Assembly: GCA_964496035.1 (NCBI GenBank)
Contig: CAZBXI010000001.1
Span: forward strand, 42,219 to 106,218
Source: EX4484-217-1 sp964496035
GTDB lineage: Archaea > Thermoproteota > Thermoprotei_A > EX4484-217-1
Direction of reading: 5' to 3'
Length of the DNA stretch: 64,000 nucleotides
Numbering within the stretch: position 1 is the stretch's first letter; each line of letters begins with the position of its first letter. The notes under the pieces were generated by a model. The model was not told the DNA's origin and made no database searches. It saw nothing but the letters and a program-made list of their open reading frames with translations. This document shows positions 34,913 to 42,798 of this stretch, piece by piece. Made by a program: the position numbers and the translations under genes.

Positions 34913-35707
34913 TCATTCTACTTGGAATTTTTGAAAGTTTTCTCTTATTAATTTTAGCAGTATTTCTAAGGTCTCCTTTATATGATACTCTGCTTTTTCG
35001 CGTGCAGTATCTGAAGAAGTTATGTGTAATTCTATTACAGGTTGTTCTCCTTCGGATCCTTTAGGATGGCTTTTAATATAAACCCTGCTAACCATTTTCA
35101 TAACCCTACTAATTAGAGGTGCTAAAGAGGATTCCGGAATACCTTTGATCTTAATGCTTTTCTCGCAAAAGTACATGTTAGGTCCTATTTTTCTTAAAAA
35201 AGGTTCCACGTGTTCTTCGAAAATAGCTTTCATTTCTCTGGGGACGCCGGGTAAGGAGAATATTATCGTTTCCTTTTCGTAAACCATGATTCCAGGAGCT
35301 GTACCTACAGGGTTAGGTAATGGTTCAGCATCTTTTGGCATTTTAGCCATTTTCACCCTACACGGTGTAAGTTCAAGGCCCATGCTAACATATTTTCTCC
35401 TCACCAACTCTAATGCTTCCTCATTAACAATCCATGGTCTGTTCAGTGCTTTTGCCAGAGCTTCGCTTGTTTTATCATCGAATGTAGGGCCTAAGCCTCC
35501 TGTAGTTATTATGATTTTCGGTTTTCTACGAATAGCTTCTCTTAAAACAGAAACTATTTCATCTATTGAATCCCCTATTGTAGTTATTCTTTTAACATTA
35601 AAGCCTAGGACTGTAAGCTTTCTAGCAAGCCATGCTGCATTAGTGTTTATTGTTTTACCTATTAAAAGCTCATTACCTATGCTTATAATCTCCGCATTAT
35701 ACTCCAT
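34913..35707 (-). CDS. CinA N-terminal/MoaB-like nucleotide-binding protein
   Basis: The 264-residue protein matches the archaeal CinA-like family: AEIISIGNELLIGKTINTNAAWLARKL, ITTGGLGPTFDDKTSEALAKAL and FSLPGVPREMKAIFEEHV. This is the MoaB/MogA fold. In bacteria CinA hydrolyses ADP-ribose or NMN; the C-terminal deamidase domain is absent, as usual in archaea. Its product probably handles a nucleotide or pterin cofactor. A GAGG ribosome site precedes ATG 35707. Confidence 0.85.
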   Translation of the reverse strand: MEYNAEIISIGNELLIGKTINTNAAWLARKLTVLGFNVKRITTIGDSIDEIVSVLREAIRRKPKIIITTGGLGPTFDDKTSEALAKALNRPWIVNEEALELVRRKYVSMGLELTPCRVKMAKMPKDAEPLPNPVGTAPGIMVYEKETIIFSLPGVPREMKAIFEEHVEPFLRKIGPNMYFCEKSIKIKGIPESSLAPLISRVMKMVSRVYIKSHPKGSEGEQPVIELHITSSDTAREKAEYHIKETLEILLKLIRENFQKFQVE

Positions 35708-35852
35708 GGAGGAAACCTCTTCCTAAATACCATTATATCCGGTAGTAATTTAAATGTTGCATGTGATTGATTAAAGAAGCAAACAGCTGTACGACTTTAT
35801 GGAAAATACCTAGACACGTGTCAATGCATCATAGCATTTCATTTAAGAAAAT

Positions 35853-35862
35853 CTTTATAAAC
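35853..35862 (+). promoter_or_regulatory. Likely TATA box for SpeD-type copy 2
   Basis: CTTTATAAAC lies about 50 bases before ATG 35908, so a leader of roughly 25 bases is expected; AAGGGTTAG near the start could be its ribosome site. Confidence 0.45.
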
Positions 35863-35907
35863 ACCTATTTTATCTGACTATTCGAGCATTAGATTAAGGG
35901 TTAGTAT

Positions 35908-36264
35908 ATGAGCAAAATAGTTGGAAAACACGTTTACGGTAACCTTTACAACTGTGACGCTAATGTAATTTCAGACGAAGAAAAACTAAGAAAAATAGTT
36001 GAAGTAGCTGCAGAAAAAGCCAACGCAACCCTATGGGATATAAAGTCATGGAAACTTAGTGGCGAGAAAGGAGGAGTAAGTGTCTTAGCATTGGTCATTG
36101 AAAGCCATATAGCATTACATACATGGGTTAAGTACAGATATGCGACGGTAGATATCTATACTTGCGGTGAAGAAACAGATCCTTGGAAGGCATTTGAGTA
36201 CATAGTTTCTCAGCTTAAACCCGAGAAATACACTGTAAAGTATGTAGACAGATCAAGTTCCTAG
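35908..36264 (+). CDS. SpeD-type pyruvoyl decarboxylase proenzyme (AdoMet or arginine decarboxylase), copy 2
   Basis: This 118-residue proenzyme has the same class 1B layout as copy 1: cleavage expected between Glu65 and Ser66 in VIESHIALHTW, then TVDIYTCGEETDP with the catalytic Cys. The segment KGGVSVLALV before the cut and the ending KYVDRSSS recall Crenarchaeal arginine decarboxylases, as far as I remember them. So this copy is the better candidate for arginine decarboxylase, with copy 1 for AdoMet. The two share most motif residues, so only activity tests can separate them. Confidence 0.85.
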   Translation: MSKIVGKHVYGNLYNCDANVISDEEKLRKIVEVAAEKANATLWDIKSWKLSGEKGGVSVLALVIESHIALHTWVKYRYATVDIYTCGEETDPWKAFEYIVSQLKPEKYTVKYVDRSSS

Positions 36265-36327
36265 AAGTAAACTTTAAGCAAGTTTTCTAAAATATTCCCA
36301 ACTGGATAACTGTTAGGTGGCTTACTT

Positions 36328-36891
36328 ATGATTAAGGTCTTAATTACAGGGGACACTCACATACCTACAAGAGCTAGGAAAATACCTAAAATCATGGAGG
36401 AAATTATTCAAAGCAATAAACCTTACCAAGCGGTTTTCTTTACAGGCGATTTAATATCTGAGAAAGTGTTAAAATACGTTAAAAGTCTTTCTGAAAAAGT
36501 TTTTATTGTTGAAGGCAATATGGACTACCTTAGCTTTCCAGAGAAGATAACCACGAAGATAAATGAGATTAATATTGGCCTAATTCATGGCCACCAAGTT
36601 TTCCCTAGAGGGAATATTGAAGGTCTAACTAGAATCGCCGAAGAAATGAATGTGCAAATACTAATTAATGGACATACTCACTATGCAAAAATAGTTGAAG
36701 TTACAGGTAAGCATGGCAGTAAAATAGTTTTAGCTAATCCCGGCTCATTAACTGGAGTTTGGAGTGGTGGTTTTGCTTCTATGAGGCCATCGTTAATTAT
36801 AGGGTATTTTAAGGACCGAGAAGTATTTTTAGAACTTTATGAACTCTATGGTACTAGGTTGGAGACAAAAAGATACGTTTTTACTTTCTAG
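36328..36891 (+). CDS. Calcineurin-type phosphodiesterase (YfcE/MJ0936-like)
   Basis: The 187-residue protein has the complete metallophosphoesterase motif set: GDTHIP, GDLIS, GNMDYL, HGHQVFPRG and NGHTHYAK. This matches YfcE/MJ0936 and Vps29-type phosphodiesterases with a two-metal centre. Natural substrate is unknown. It follows the SpeD-type gene on the same strand by 63 bases and converges on the NfeD gene with an 11-base overlap. Confidence 0.88.
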   Translation: MIKVLITGDTHIPTRARKIPKIMEEIIQSNKPYQAVFFTGDLISEKVLKYVKSLSEKVFIVEGNMDYLSFPEKITTKINEINIGLIHGHQVFPRGNIEGLTRIAEEMNVQILINGHTHYAKIVEVTGKHGSKIVLANPGSLTGVWSGGFASMRPSLIIGYFKDREVFLELYELYGTRLETKRYVFTF

Positions 36892-38209
36892 AAACTTTCT
36901 TAACTTTAAGCTTAGGACCTACCTTTTCTACAACAACTATTTCTTCGCCAGCTTTTATTTCCTCATCGGAAAATGCCATCCAATATTCTCCTTCGACCAT
37001 AACGAATCCTTCTTTACCTGGTCCCAGGCCGTCTAGAGCCTTTCCTTTAGCACCTATAATGCTCCATATTACTGGCTTAGCTTTTTTAGCCTTAATTACT
37101 TTGTATAGTGCAAACGCAAAGAATGCTGAACCAGCAACAATTATTAATATGCCTGCAACTATGAACCTAAAGAAGAATTCTGGACCAATAAACCATGTTT
37201 GCGGAAGATATATTGGTAATAGTAGAAAGCCTAAAGCCAGCATTATTATTCCCGTAGTCCCTATAATTCCAAATCCCGGTGTAATCATTTCAATAACTAC
37301 GAGAACAACACCGACAATTATTAGTAGAGTTGAAATGGTATTTATTGAGAAACCTAGCCCCATAAGACCAAGTATGAGTAATAGCAGACCGACAGCAACT
37401 ATTGGATAGTGTCCTGTAATTAAGCTTAATAGTAAAATGTAGAATCCGAGCATAAATAGAAGGTTTGCTAAGAGTGGGTCTGCAAGAGCATTAGATAGAA
37501 TGTCACTAATACTCCACTCGTACTTCTCAATAGTAAATCCTTTAGTGTTTATTTTTACTACTTCTCCAGCAACTTTGACCTCCATACCGTCAATTTTCAT
37601 TAATAAATCTCCAACGTTTTCAGCTACAAGATCTATTACGTTACTTCTTAAAGCTTCTTCATCGTTTAAAGTTAAGTTCCTTTGTACGAAAAGCCTAGCA
37701 GCTGTTTGATTTCTTCCTCTTTCTCTACTAACCGTTTCAGCCATTTCAACTATTGGATTTATTATTTTACTGTAGTTTAGAGGTTGAAATCCTTCAGCAC
37801 CATAAGTTATTGGCTGAGCAGCTCCTATCATTGTTCCGGGAGCCATAGCTGCTATATGGCATGAAATTAGTATCAGTGTTCCAGCACTCCAAGCAGCAGC
37901 TCCTTTAGGGTAAACAAAGCCAATTATAGGCACTTTGGAATTGAGAAAAGCTCTAATTATTTTTTCCGTTGCAGCTAATTCTCCTCCCGGAGTATCGAGT
38001 ATTAGCACTAATAAGGCATTATCACTTTCAGCCCTACTTAGTGCGGAAAGGACTGCTGACGCTAATCCCTCATTTATTATTCTACCTTCAAAGTAGAATA
38101 CGTATGCCTTAGGGCCTACACTACGCTCAGCTCTAACCACGGATAAGCCTATGGAGGTTAGTATTAGGACTAAAGCCAGTATTGTAAAAAATTTATTTAT
38201 TTTCCTCAT
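36881..38209 (-). CDS. NfeD/ClpP-class membrane serine protease
   Basis: The 442-residue protein has an N-terminal signal or anchor helix, a ClpP-like protease domain (about residues 30-220), about five membrane helices (about 245-370) and a C-terminal OB-fold NfeD domain. In the protease domain GGELAATEKIIRAF and AWSAGTLILISCHIA carry the catalytic serine, and a lysine in NYSKIINP lies where the catalytic Lys is expected. In Pyrococcus this family cleaves the stomatin tail. The stomatin-like gene sits five bases upstream, the classic pairing. Confidence 0.9.
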   Translation of the reverse strand: MRKINKFFTILALVLILTSIGLSVVRAERSVGPKAYVFYFEGRIINEGLASAVLSALSRAESDNALLVLILDTPGGELAATEKIIRAFLNSKVPIIGFVYPKGAAAWSAGTLILISCHIAAMAPGTMIGAAQPITYGAEGFQPLNYSKIINPIVEMAETVSRERGRNQTAARLFVQRNLTLNDEEALRSNVIDLVAENVGDLLMKIDGMEVKVAGEVVKINTKGFTIEKYEWSISDILSNALADPLLANLLFMLGFYILLLSLITGHYPIVAVGLLLLILGLMGLGFSINTISTLLIIVGVVLVVIEMITPGFGIIGTTGIIMLALGFLLLPIYLPQTWFIGPEFFFRFIVAGILIIVAGSAFFAFALYKVIKAKKAKPVIWSIIGAKGKALDGLGPGKEGFVMVEGEYWMAFSDEEIKAGEEIVVVEKVGPKLKVKKVSRK

Positions 38210-38213
38210 TTGT

Positions 38214-38996
38214 CTAAGTCTTCCCCTCTTTTAATCCTTTAACTAAACCTACTATTTGACCTAAACCTGCTGCAGCTGTTTCAGTAACAACTACCAAGTT
38301 CTTTTCCCTAGCAACCTCAACTATTGTCTGTAGTTCTCTTAGCCTTAAAGCAGCAGGATGCTTCTCATAGAACATCGCTGCTTCACTCATAATCTTTGCT
38401 GCTTGCCTTTCACCTTCGGCCTCAATAATTCTTGCTCTTCTCCATCTTTCAGCCTCAGCTTGCTTCGCCATGGCCCTTAACATTGTTTCTGGAAGCTTAA
38501 CTTCCTTCATAGTTACTGCAGTAACCTTTATGCCCCATGGATCAGTAGCTACATCCAATATACTTGTTAGCCTCTTGTTTAACTCCTCTCTCCTCGTTAA
38601 TAAGTCGTCTAGTTCTACCTGGCCTAAAACATCTCTTAAAGTAGTTTGAGCTAAAAGTAGAACAGCGTATGAATAGTTTTCGACAGCGATAACTGCTTTC
38701 ACAGGGTCAAATACCTTGTAATAAACTACTGCGTCTACACCCACTGTTACATTATCTTTTGTTACAATTCTTTGTTCAGGAACATCTACTGAAACTATTC
38801 TTAAGTCTACTCTTCTTACAGAGTCAACCCACGGTATTATGAAGAATAGGCCTGGTCCTTTAGCTCCTACAAGTCTTCCTAGTCTGAAAACCACTGCTCT
38901 TTCGTACTCCTTAACTATCTTAATGCTCTTCGAGAGAATTATTAAGACCACTATTAAAGGTATTCCTACGTATATTATGAAATCGATTAGTGACAA
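38214..38996 (-). CDS. SPFH/stomatin-like membrane protein (slipin)
   Basis: The 260-residue protein has one N-terminal membrane helix (IIYVGIPLIVVLIIL) and an SPFH domain: YERAVVFRLGRL, GPGLFFIIPWVDSVRRVDLR, and a coiled-coil region rich in alanine and glutamate (AEAERWRRARIIEAEGERQAA). Such proteins organise membranes into oligomers. The adjacent NfeD protease is its usual partner. A short hydrophobic C-terminal part could be the protease target, as in Pyrococcus (inference). Confidence 0.92.
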   Translation of the reverse strand: MSLIDFIIYVGIPLIVVLIILSKSIKIVKEYERAVVFRLGRLVGAKGPGLFFIIPWVDSVRRVDLRIVSVDVPEQRIVTKDNVTVGVDAVVYYKVFDPVKAVIAVENYSYAVLLLAQTTLRDVLGQVELDDLLTRREELNKRLTSILDVATDPWGIKVTAVTMKEVKLPETMLRAMAKQAEAERWRRARIIEAEGERQAAKIMSEAAMFYEKHPAALRLRELQTIVEVAREKNLVVVTETAAAGLGQIVGLVKGLKEGKT

Positions 38997-39005
38997 GCTC
39001 TACAC

Positions 39006-40364
39006 CTAAGTTTCTCCTACTGTTAACAATTTCTTATAATAGTCAGTAATAAACTCTCTGTAGAACATAAGAGAATTAAGTAGTTTGCTAAGTTCACCTT
39101 GTTCCTTCATAATCTTTACTTCCCAACTTCTTAAAGCAGGGCAAATATAGCACCCTATTCTGTAGAATCCCATTAAGTATAGCGGGTTTAGTGGGATACC
39201 ATTTGCTAGCAAATACAGCTGTGTATGTGCTCCACTCCACATTTTAATTGGTGCTATTTGGAAGTATCCTTCATGCTCCCTAAATGGTGGTCTCTTACTT
39301 CTAAGTTCCGATTCTGCATCTCTATCACCTACAATTACTAGGATATCGGACTTATCCTTAGAAATGGTGTTAAAAGCTTCATATAATGCTTTAATCTTAA
39401 GTTTTGTACACCACCTATTCTCATGAGTAGGTAGTTCCCTACCTTTAACTAGCTCTTCAAGTACCTTAGCTTTTACCTCAATAAGCTCCACTGAAAGTTT
39501 CTTAGCAATTTTTCTAACATAATCTCTGTTGTAAGGGAAATCAACACCCGTATCTACATAAACCGCCTTTACCCTACTTAGACCATAAGCCTTAATAGCA
39601 AGTAAGAGAACTGTAGTACTATCTTTACCTCCACTCCAGGGAACGACAAAGTAACTGTACTGGTCTCTAAATTTCTCCATGAAGTTTAAAGCTATTTTTT
39701 CCATAACTCTTAAAGTATGTTTGTTAGCCTTAATAGTTTCTACTAAATTTACTTCTTCTCCTTCTTCACCTCTCTCGATAGTTTTTGGGTAGCCTACATC
39801 GGGAACTTTTAAAGTACACGATTTTATAAATCCACAATATACGTCATGAATTCCTCCCATTTTCCTTACAATTAACGGATTAGAGCGTGAGGGACATGAT
39901 ATTGATTTCAGAAAAGACGATGTATCTTTGCCTATGCCTATGTATATATCGTAGGCTGGGTTATTTTCTACATCGATTTTTGTGCCTTGATTTCTCACTG
40001 TAAAAGTGTACGCATGTTTCTCTTTAAGCCAGTATACCGTATTTCTAAATGCGCTTCTTGCCCTTTCAAATTCTAATGCTAAATGTTTTGGTCTAACATT
40101 TCTAATCCGAGCTTTAGGAACAACATGTATGTAAACGTTAGGTTTGAATAGATTTTCGAGTTCCTTAAGTTCTCTATCCTCTCTACCGACAATTACGATA
40201 TTGAAAACATTGTCCTCAATTACTTCAAGTAACTTATCTAGAGCTTTTTTACCTCTCTTGCCCTTCAATGTTGCTAACTTTATCTGCCATCCTGGATAGT
40301 ATAGTTTTAACATAGCCTTAAAAGCGTCAAGATCTCTTTTAGATCTTACAATGACTTTTAACAT
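39006..40364 (-). CDS. PAPS reductase-like adenine nucleotide alpha hydrolase with extra N-terminal domain
   Basis: The 452-residue protein has a C-terminal PAPS-reductase-type domain: the PP-loop SGGKDSTTVLLLAIKAYG, VYVDTGVDFPYN, and a cysteine group near the end (RIGCYICPALRSWE). The N-terminal 200 residues form a different domain, with MLKVIVRSKRDLDAF, a PxxR-rich middle and cysteines in SISCPSRSN, YCGF and KSCTL. The archaeal family is known from genomes, but its substrate is unsettled (sulfur activation or RNA thiolation). It is convergent with none and divergent from hjc, with a small shared start region. Confidence 0.78.
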   Translation of the reverse strand: MLKVIVRSKRDLDAFKAMLKLYYPGWQIKLATLKGKRGKKALDKLLEVIEDNVFNIVIVGREDRELKELENLFKPNVYIHVVPKARIRNVRPKHLALEFERARSAFRNTVYWLKEKHAYTFTVRNQGTKIDVENNPAYDIYIGIGKDTSSFLKSISCPSRSNPLIVRKMGGIHDVYCGFIKSCTLKVPDVGYPKTIERGEEGEEVNLVETIKANKHTLRVMEKIALNFMEKFRDQYSYFVVPWSGGKDSTTVLLLAIKAYGLSRVKAVYVDTGVDFPYNRDYVRKIAKKLSVELIEVKAKVLEELVKGRELPTHENRWCTKLKIKALYEAFNTISKDKSDILVIVGDRDAESELRSKRPPFREHEGYFQIAPIKMWSGAHTQLYLLANGIPLNPLYLMGFYRIGCYICPALRSWEVKIMKEQGELSKLLNSLMFYREFITDYYKKLLTVGET

Positions 40365-40440
40365 AACTTCTTCCTTAATGTTTTCTCAAAAGTTAAGAGT
40401 AAGTTTAAACATAAAAATGTTTGGTAAACAAGTGGTAACT

Positions 40441-40887
40441 ATGAGCAGTAGACGTAGACTAGGATTTTCTAGGGAAAGAGACCTTGTTAGATTATTTTGG
40501 AAGAAGGGGTTTGCCTGCATTAGGGGGCCCGCTAGTGGGGCAAAAACCAGGAACGTAATTTACCCAGACCTTGTGGCTTTAAAAAATGGAGTAATTTTCG
40601 TTATTGAGGTTAAAACTAGAGATTCTAGAGAACCAATCTATATTGAGAAAGAGAAAATAGTTAAACTAAGAGAGTTTGCTAATCGTGCCGGGGGATTACC
40701 TCTTGTTGCAATAAAGTATGTAGGGCATGGTAAGTGGAAATTTCTTCGCATAGAAGACCTCTTAGAAACCCCAAAAGGAAATTATAAGGTGGATCCTGAA
40801 GTGGTTTCTAAGAAGGGATTAAGTATTGAAGCTTTAGAAGCTATGGTCTCAAAAACTAAAAGCCTCGATGCGTTTATTCAACCCTAA
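40441..40887 (+). CDS. hjc: Holliday junction resolvase Hjc
   Basis: The protein of about 148 residues matches archaeal Hjc, which cuts four-way junctions. It shows RRRLGFSRERDLVRLFWKKGF, PASGAKTR, YPDLVAL and VIEVKTRDS, giving the PD-(D/E)xK residues of a type II-like nuclease. ATG 40441 is chosen, as the 30 residues of the longer frame overlap the PAPS-reductase-like gene and are not family-like. A TATA-like GTTTAAACATA lies about 30 bases upstream. The last 14 bases overlap the convergent PINA-like gene. Confidence 0.9.
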   Translation: MSSRRRLGFSRERDLVRLFWKKGFACIRGPASGAKTRNVIYPDLVALKNGVIFVIEVKTRDSREPIYIEKEKIVKLREFANRAGGLPLVAIKYVGHGKWKFLRIEDLLETPKGNYKVDPEVVSKKGLSIEALEAMVSKTKSLDAFIQP

Positions 40888-42442
40888 CCCTAATGTTTAC
40901 TCCTAGTTTTTCCTCTAACCTTCTTAGCCTCTTAGCCTTCTTCATTATTAACCTTGCCTGTTCTCTTGGAACAACAACTGTAACTGTCGATCCCTGTATT
41001 TCTATTGATGCCGCCGGTAGGAGTCTTTCAATTTCACGTATAACTCTTCTTTCAAAGCCTCTAGCTAAAACCCTTTTCACTGGTATAACGACCGTTGCTT
41101 CGCCAAACTTGTAAATTTCATACTCTAATTCACCTGTTAAGTAGTCTTTAACCTCAACTACAGGTCTGGCTAATTCTGCTTCTCTAAGGCCTGTAGGGAG
41201 TTTTACAGATATTGAGACTTCATAAACCTTCTTTACTTCACCATTTTCTATGAATATTACCGTATCTATGATACTAGGTATCATTCCTAACTCTACCCTA
41301 CCTATAAACCTTTGAATAGCATCTATTGGTGATGTAGCGTGAACTACACCTACCATACCTATACCTGCAAGCCTAAGGTCGGTATATAACTTGAAGTCTT
41401 CATCGCTTCTCATCTCATCAAAGAATGTGTAGTCCGGCCTACTTAGCAATAGGATATCGTGAAGTTCATCGCTTGAAGCATGTGTTTTAGAATACTGCGT
41501 AACTATATCGGGAAGATGCATATCTCTAGGAGATTCTATTGTTTTAACTATTCTCCCTTTCCTTGAATAGTACTCGGCTAGTGCTTGAGCAAATGTTGTT
41601 TTACCCATGCCCGGAGCTCCAGCTATTAAGATTCCTTCAGCTCTTTCTTCAAGTCTTCTAAGAAGCTTCTTCGGTAGGTTATAATCTTCAAGCCTCAGCT
41701 TAACTAACGGCCTTACCGCAGTTATTTCCCAGCCGTCTGAGAGAGGAGGTCTTGTAATAATTATCCTGTATAAGCCTAGTTGAACTATTGTTGAACCCGC
41801 TCTATCGATTTCTATGAAACCGTTACCTCTTAGTTTAGCTGCCTCAATAATCTCCTTAGCTATGCTTTCAATTCCCTCTCTAGTCATAGGCTTATTGCTT
41901 AAAGTAATAATTCTCCAAGAACCCGGCTTACCCTTCTTAGCCATAGGAGGTACTCCTTCTTTCAAATGAATGCTCATTGTATCCTTGTCAAAGAAGTTTT
42001 CAAGCCTAACTTTACGTTCCTTTTTAGGCTTAACGTAAATTACCTTAATACCTAATGCCCTAGCTACCTCTGCTTGAACCCTATCACCTGTTATAAGCGT
42101 TGCATCATATTCCCATGCAAGCTCCCTTATTAAAGCATCTATAGCACCAGTCCATGCCATTCTAATTTCAGAAGGCTTAGGTCTCTCACCAGCTATTTCC
42201 AACCTTATTTTTCCTTTTGAAGCTAATTCTCTAAGTCTCTTAATTTCCTCTAAACCGGCAAACCCAACAGCTTTACCTTGATTAGCCTGGTTTTCCAGTT
42301 CAGAAATAACAGCTCTATGAACTATTACCTTCCCCTTTATAATACCATCTTCTATAAGCTTAGATACTGCACCCTCAATAACAACGCTAGTATCAGGTAC
42401 GTAAATCTCTTCTTCAACAGCCGGGTAGGTTATTTCATTCAT
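40874..42442 (-). CDS. PINA-like PIN-domain/ATPase/KH protein
   Basis: The 522-residue protein has an N-terminal PIN domain (VPDTSVVIEGAVSKLI, AIDALIRELAWEYDATLITGD), a PilT/VirB11-type ATPase (Walker A GAPGMGKTTFAQALAEYY, about residue 275; acidic FFDEMRSDED) and a KH-like end. In Sulfolobus islandicus this family is PINA, a hexameric branch-migration ATPase that binds Hjc. Here its gene ends inside hjc, tail to tail. Conserved PIN acidic residues are present (D, E, D), but nuclease activity is not proven. Confidence 0.9.
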   Translation of the reverse strand: MNEITYPAVEEEIYVPDTSVVIEGAVSKLIEDGIIKGKVIVHRAVISELENQANQGKAVGFAGLEEIKRLRELASKGKIRLEIAGERPKPSEIRMAWTGAIDALIRELAWEYDATLITGDRVQAEVARALGIKVIYVKPKKERKVRLENFFDKDTMSIHLKEGVPPMAKKGKPGSWRIITLSNKPMTREGIESIAKEIIEAAKLRGNGFIEIDRAGSTIVQLGLYRIIITRPPLSDGWEITAVRPLVKLRLEDYNLPKKLLRRLEERAEGILIAGAPGMGKTTFAQALAEYYSRKGRIVKTIESPRDMHLPDIVTQYSKTHASSDELHDILLLSRPDYTFFDEMRSDEDFKLYTDLRLAGIGMVGVVHATSPIDAIQRFIGRVELGMIPSIIDTVIFIENGEVKKVYEVSISVKLPTGLREAELARPVVEVKDYLTGELEYEIYKFGEATVVIPVKRVLARGFERRVIREIERLLPAASIEIQGSTVTVVVPREQARLIMKKAKRLRRLEEKLGVNIRVRVE

Positions 42443-42528
42443 TGCTTCTATTTCCTCTTAGCTTCCATTTCACTCGGTGTAAGTACAACTACTTAAACTT
42501 AGGTGTTTTAAACTTTTTCAACGCAATA

Positions 42529-42540
42529 CTTTTTATATTA
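42529..42540 (+). promoter_or_regulatory. Likely TATA box for the 42585 gene and leuS
   Basis: CTTTTTATATTA lies about 50 bases before ATG 42585. The leader has AGGGTG near the start. The downstream leuS gene may be on the same transcript. Confidence 0.5.
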
Positions 42541-42584
42541 ATGACTCATAGGAAATAATGTTAACGTAATAGGGTGTCTACATC

Positions 42585-42797
42585 ATGGTGTCTAAGGGTA
42601 AAAAATGTAGTGTTAATGGTTGCGAAGAACCTGCGGAGCGTTCGTTAAGCTATGTGGAGGCAAAAGTTCTAGAAAAAGAAGGGTTAAAACTTTCACCACA
42701 TTTAGGTAGAGTTTATCTATGTGGAAAACACTATAAGCTCTACAAGAAAATTAGGAAGAAAGAGAAAAGGCTTGAGAAGTGGAGGTTTAGAGGATAG
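42585..42797 (+). CDS. Small zinc-binding basic protein
   Basis: The 70-residue protein has a likely zinc site of CSVNGCEEP and YLCGKHYK and a lysine/arginine-rich end (YKKIRKKEKRLEKWRFRG). It is highly basic, which suggests RNA or ribosome binding. It is well spaced from a TATA box and ribosome site. It is one base from the leuS start, so the two genes are coupled. I recognise the pattern from small archaeal zinc proteins but no named family. Confidence 0.72.
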   Translation: MVSKGKKCSVNGCEEPAERSLSYVEAKVLEKEGLKLSPHLGRVYLCGKHYKLYKKIRKKEKRLEKWRFRG

Positions 42798-42798
42798 T

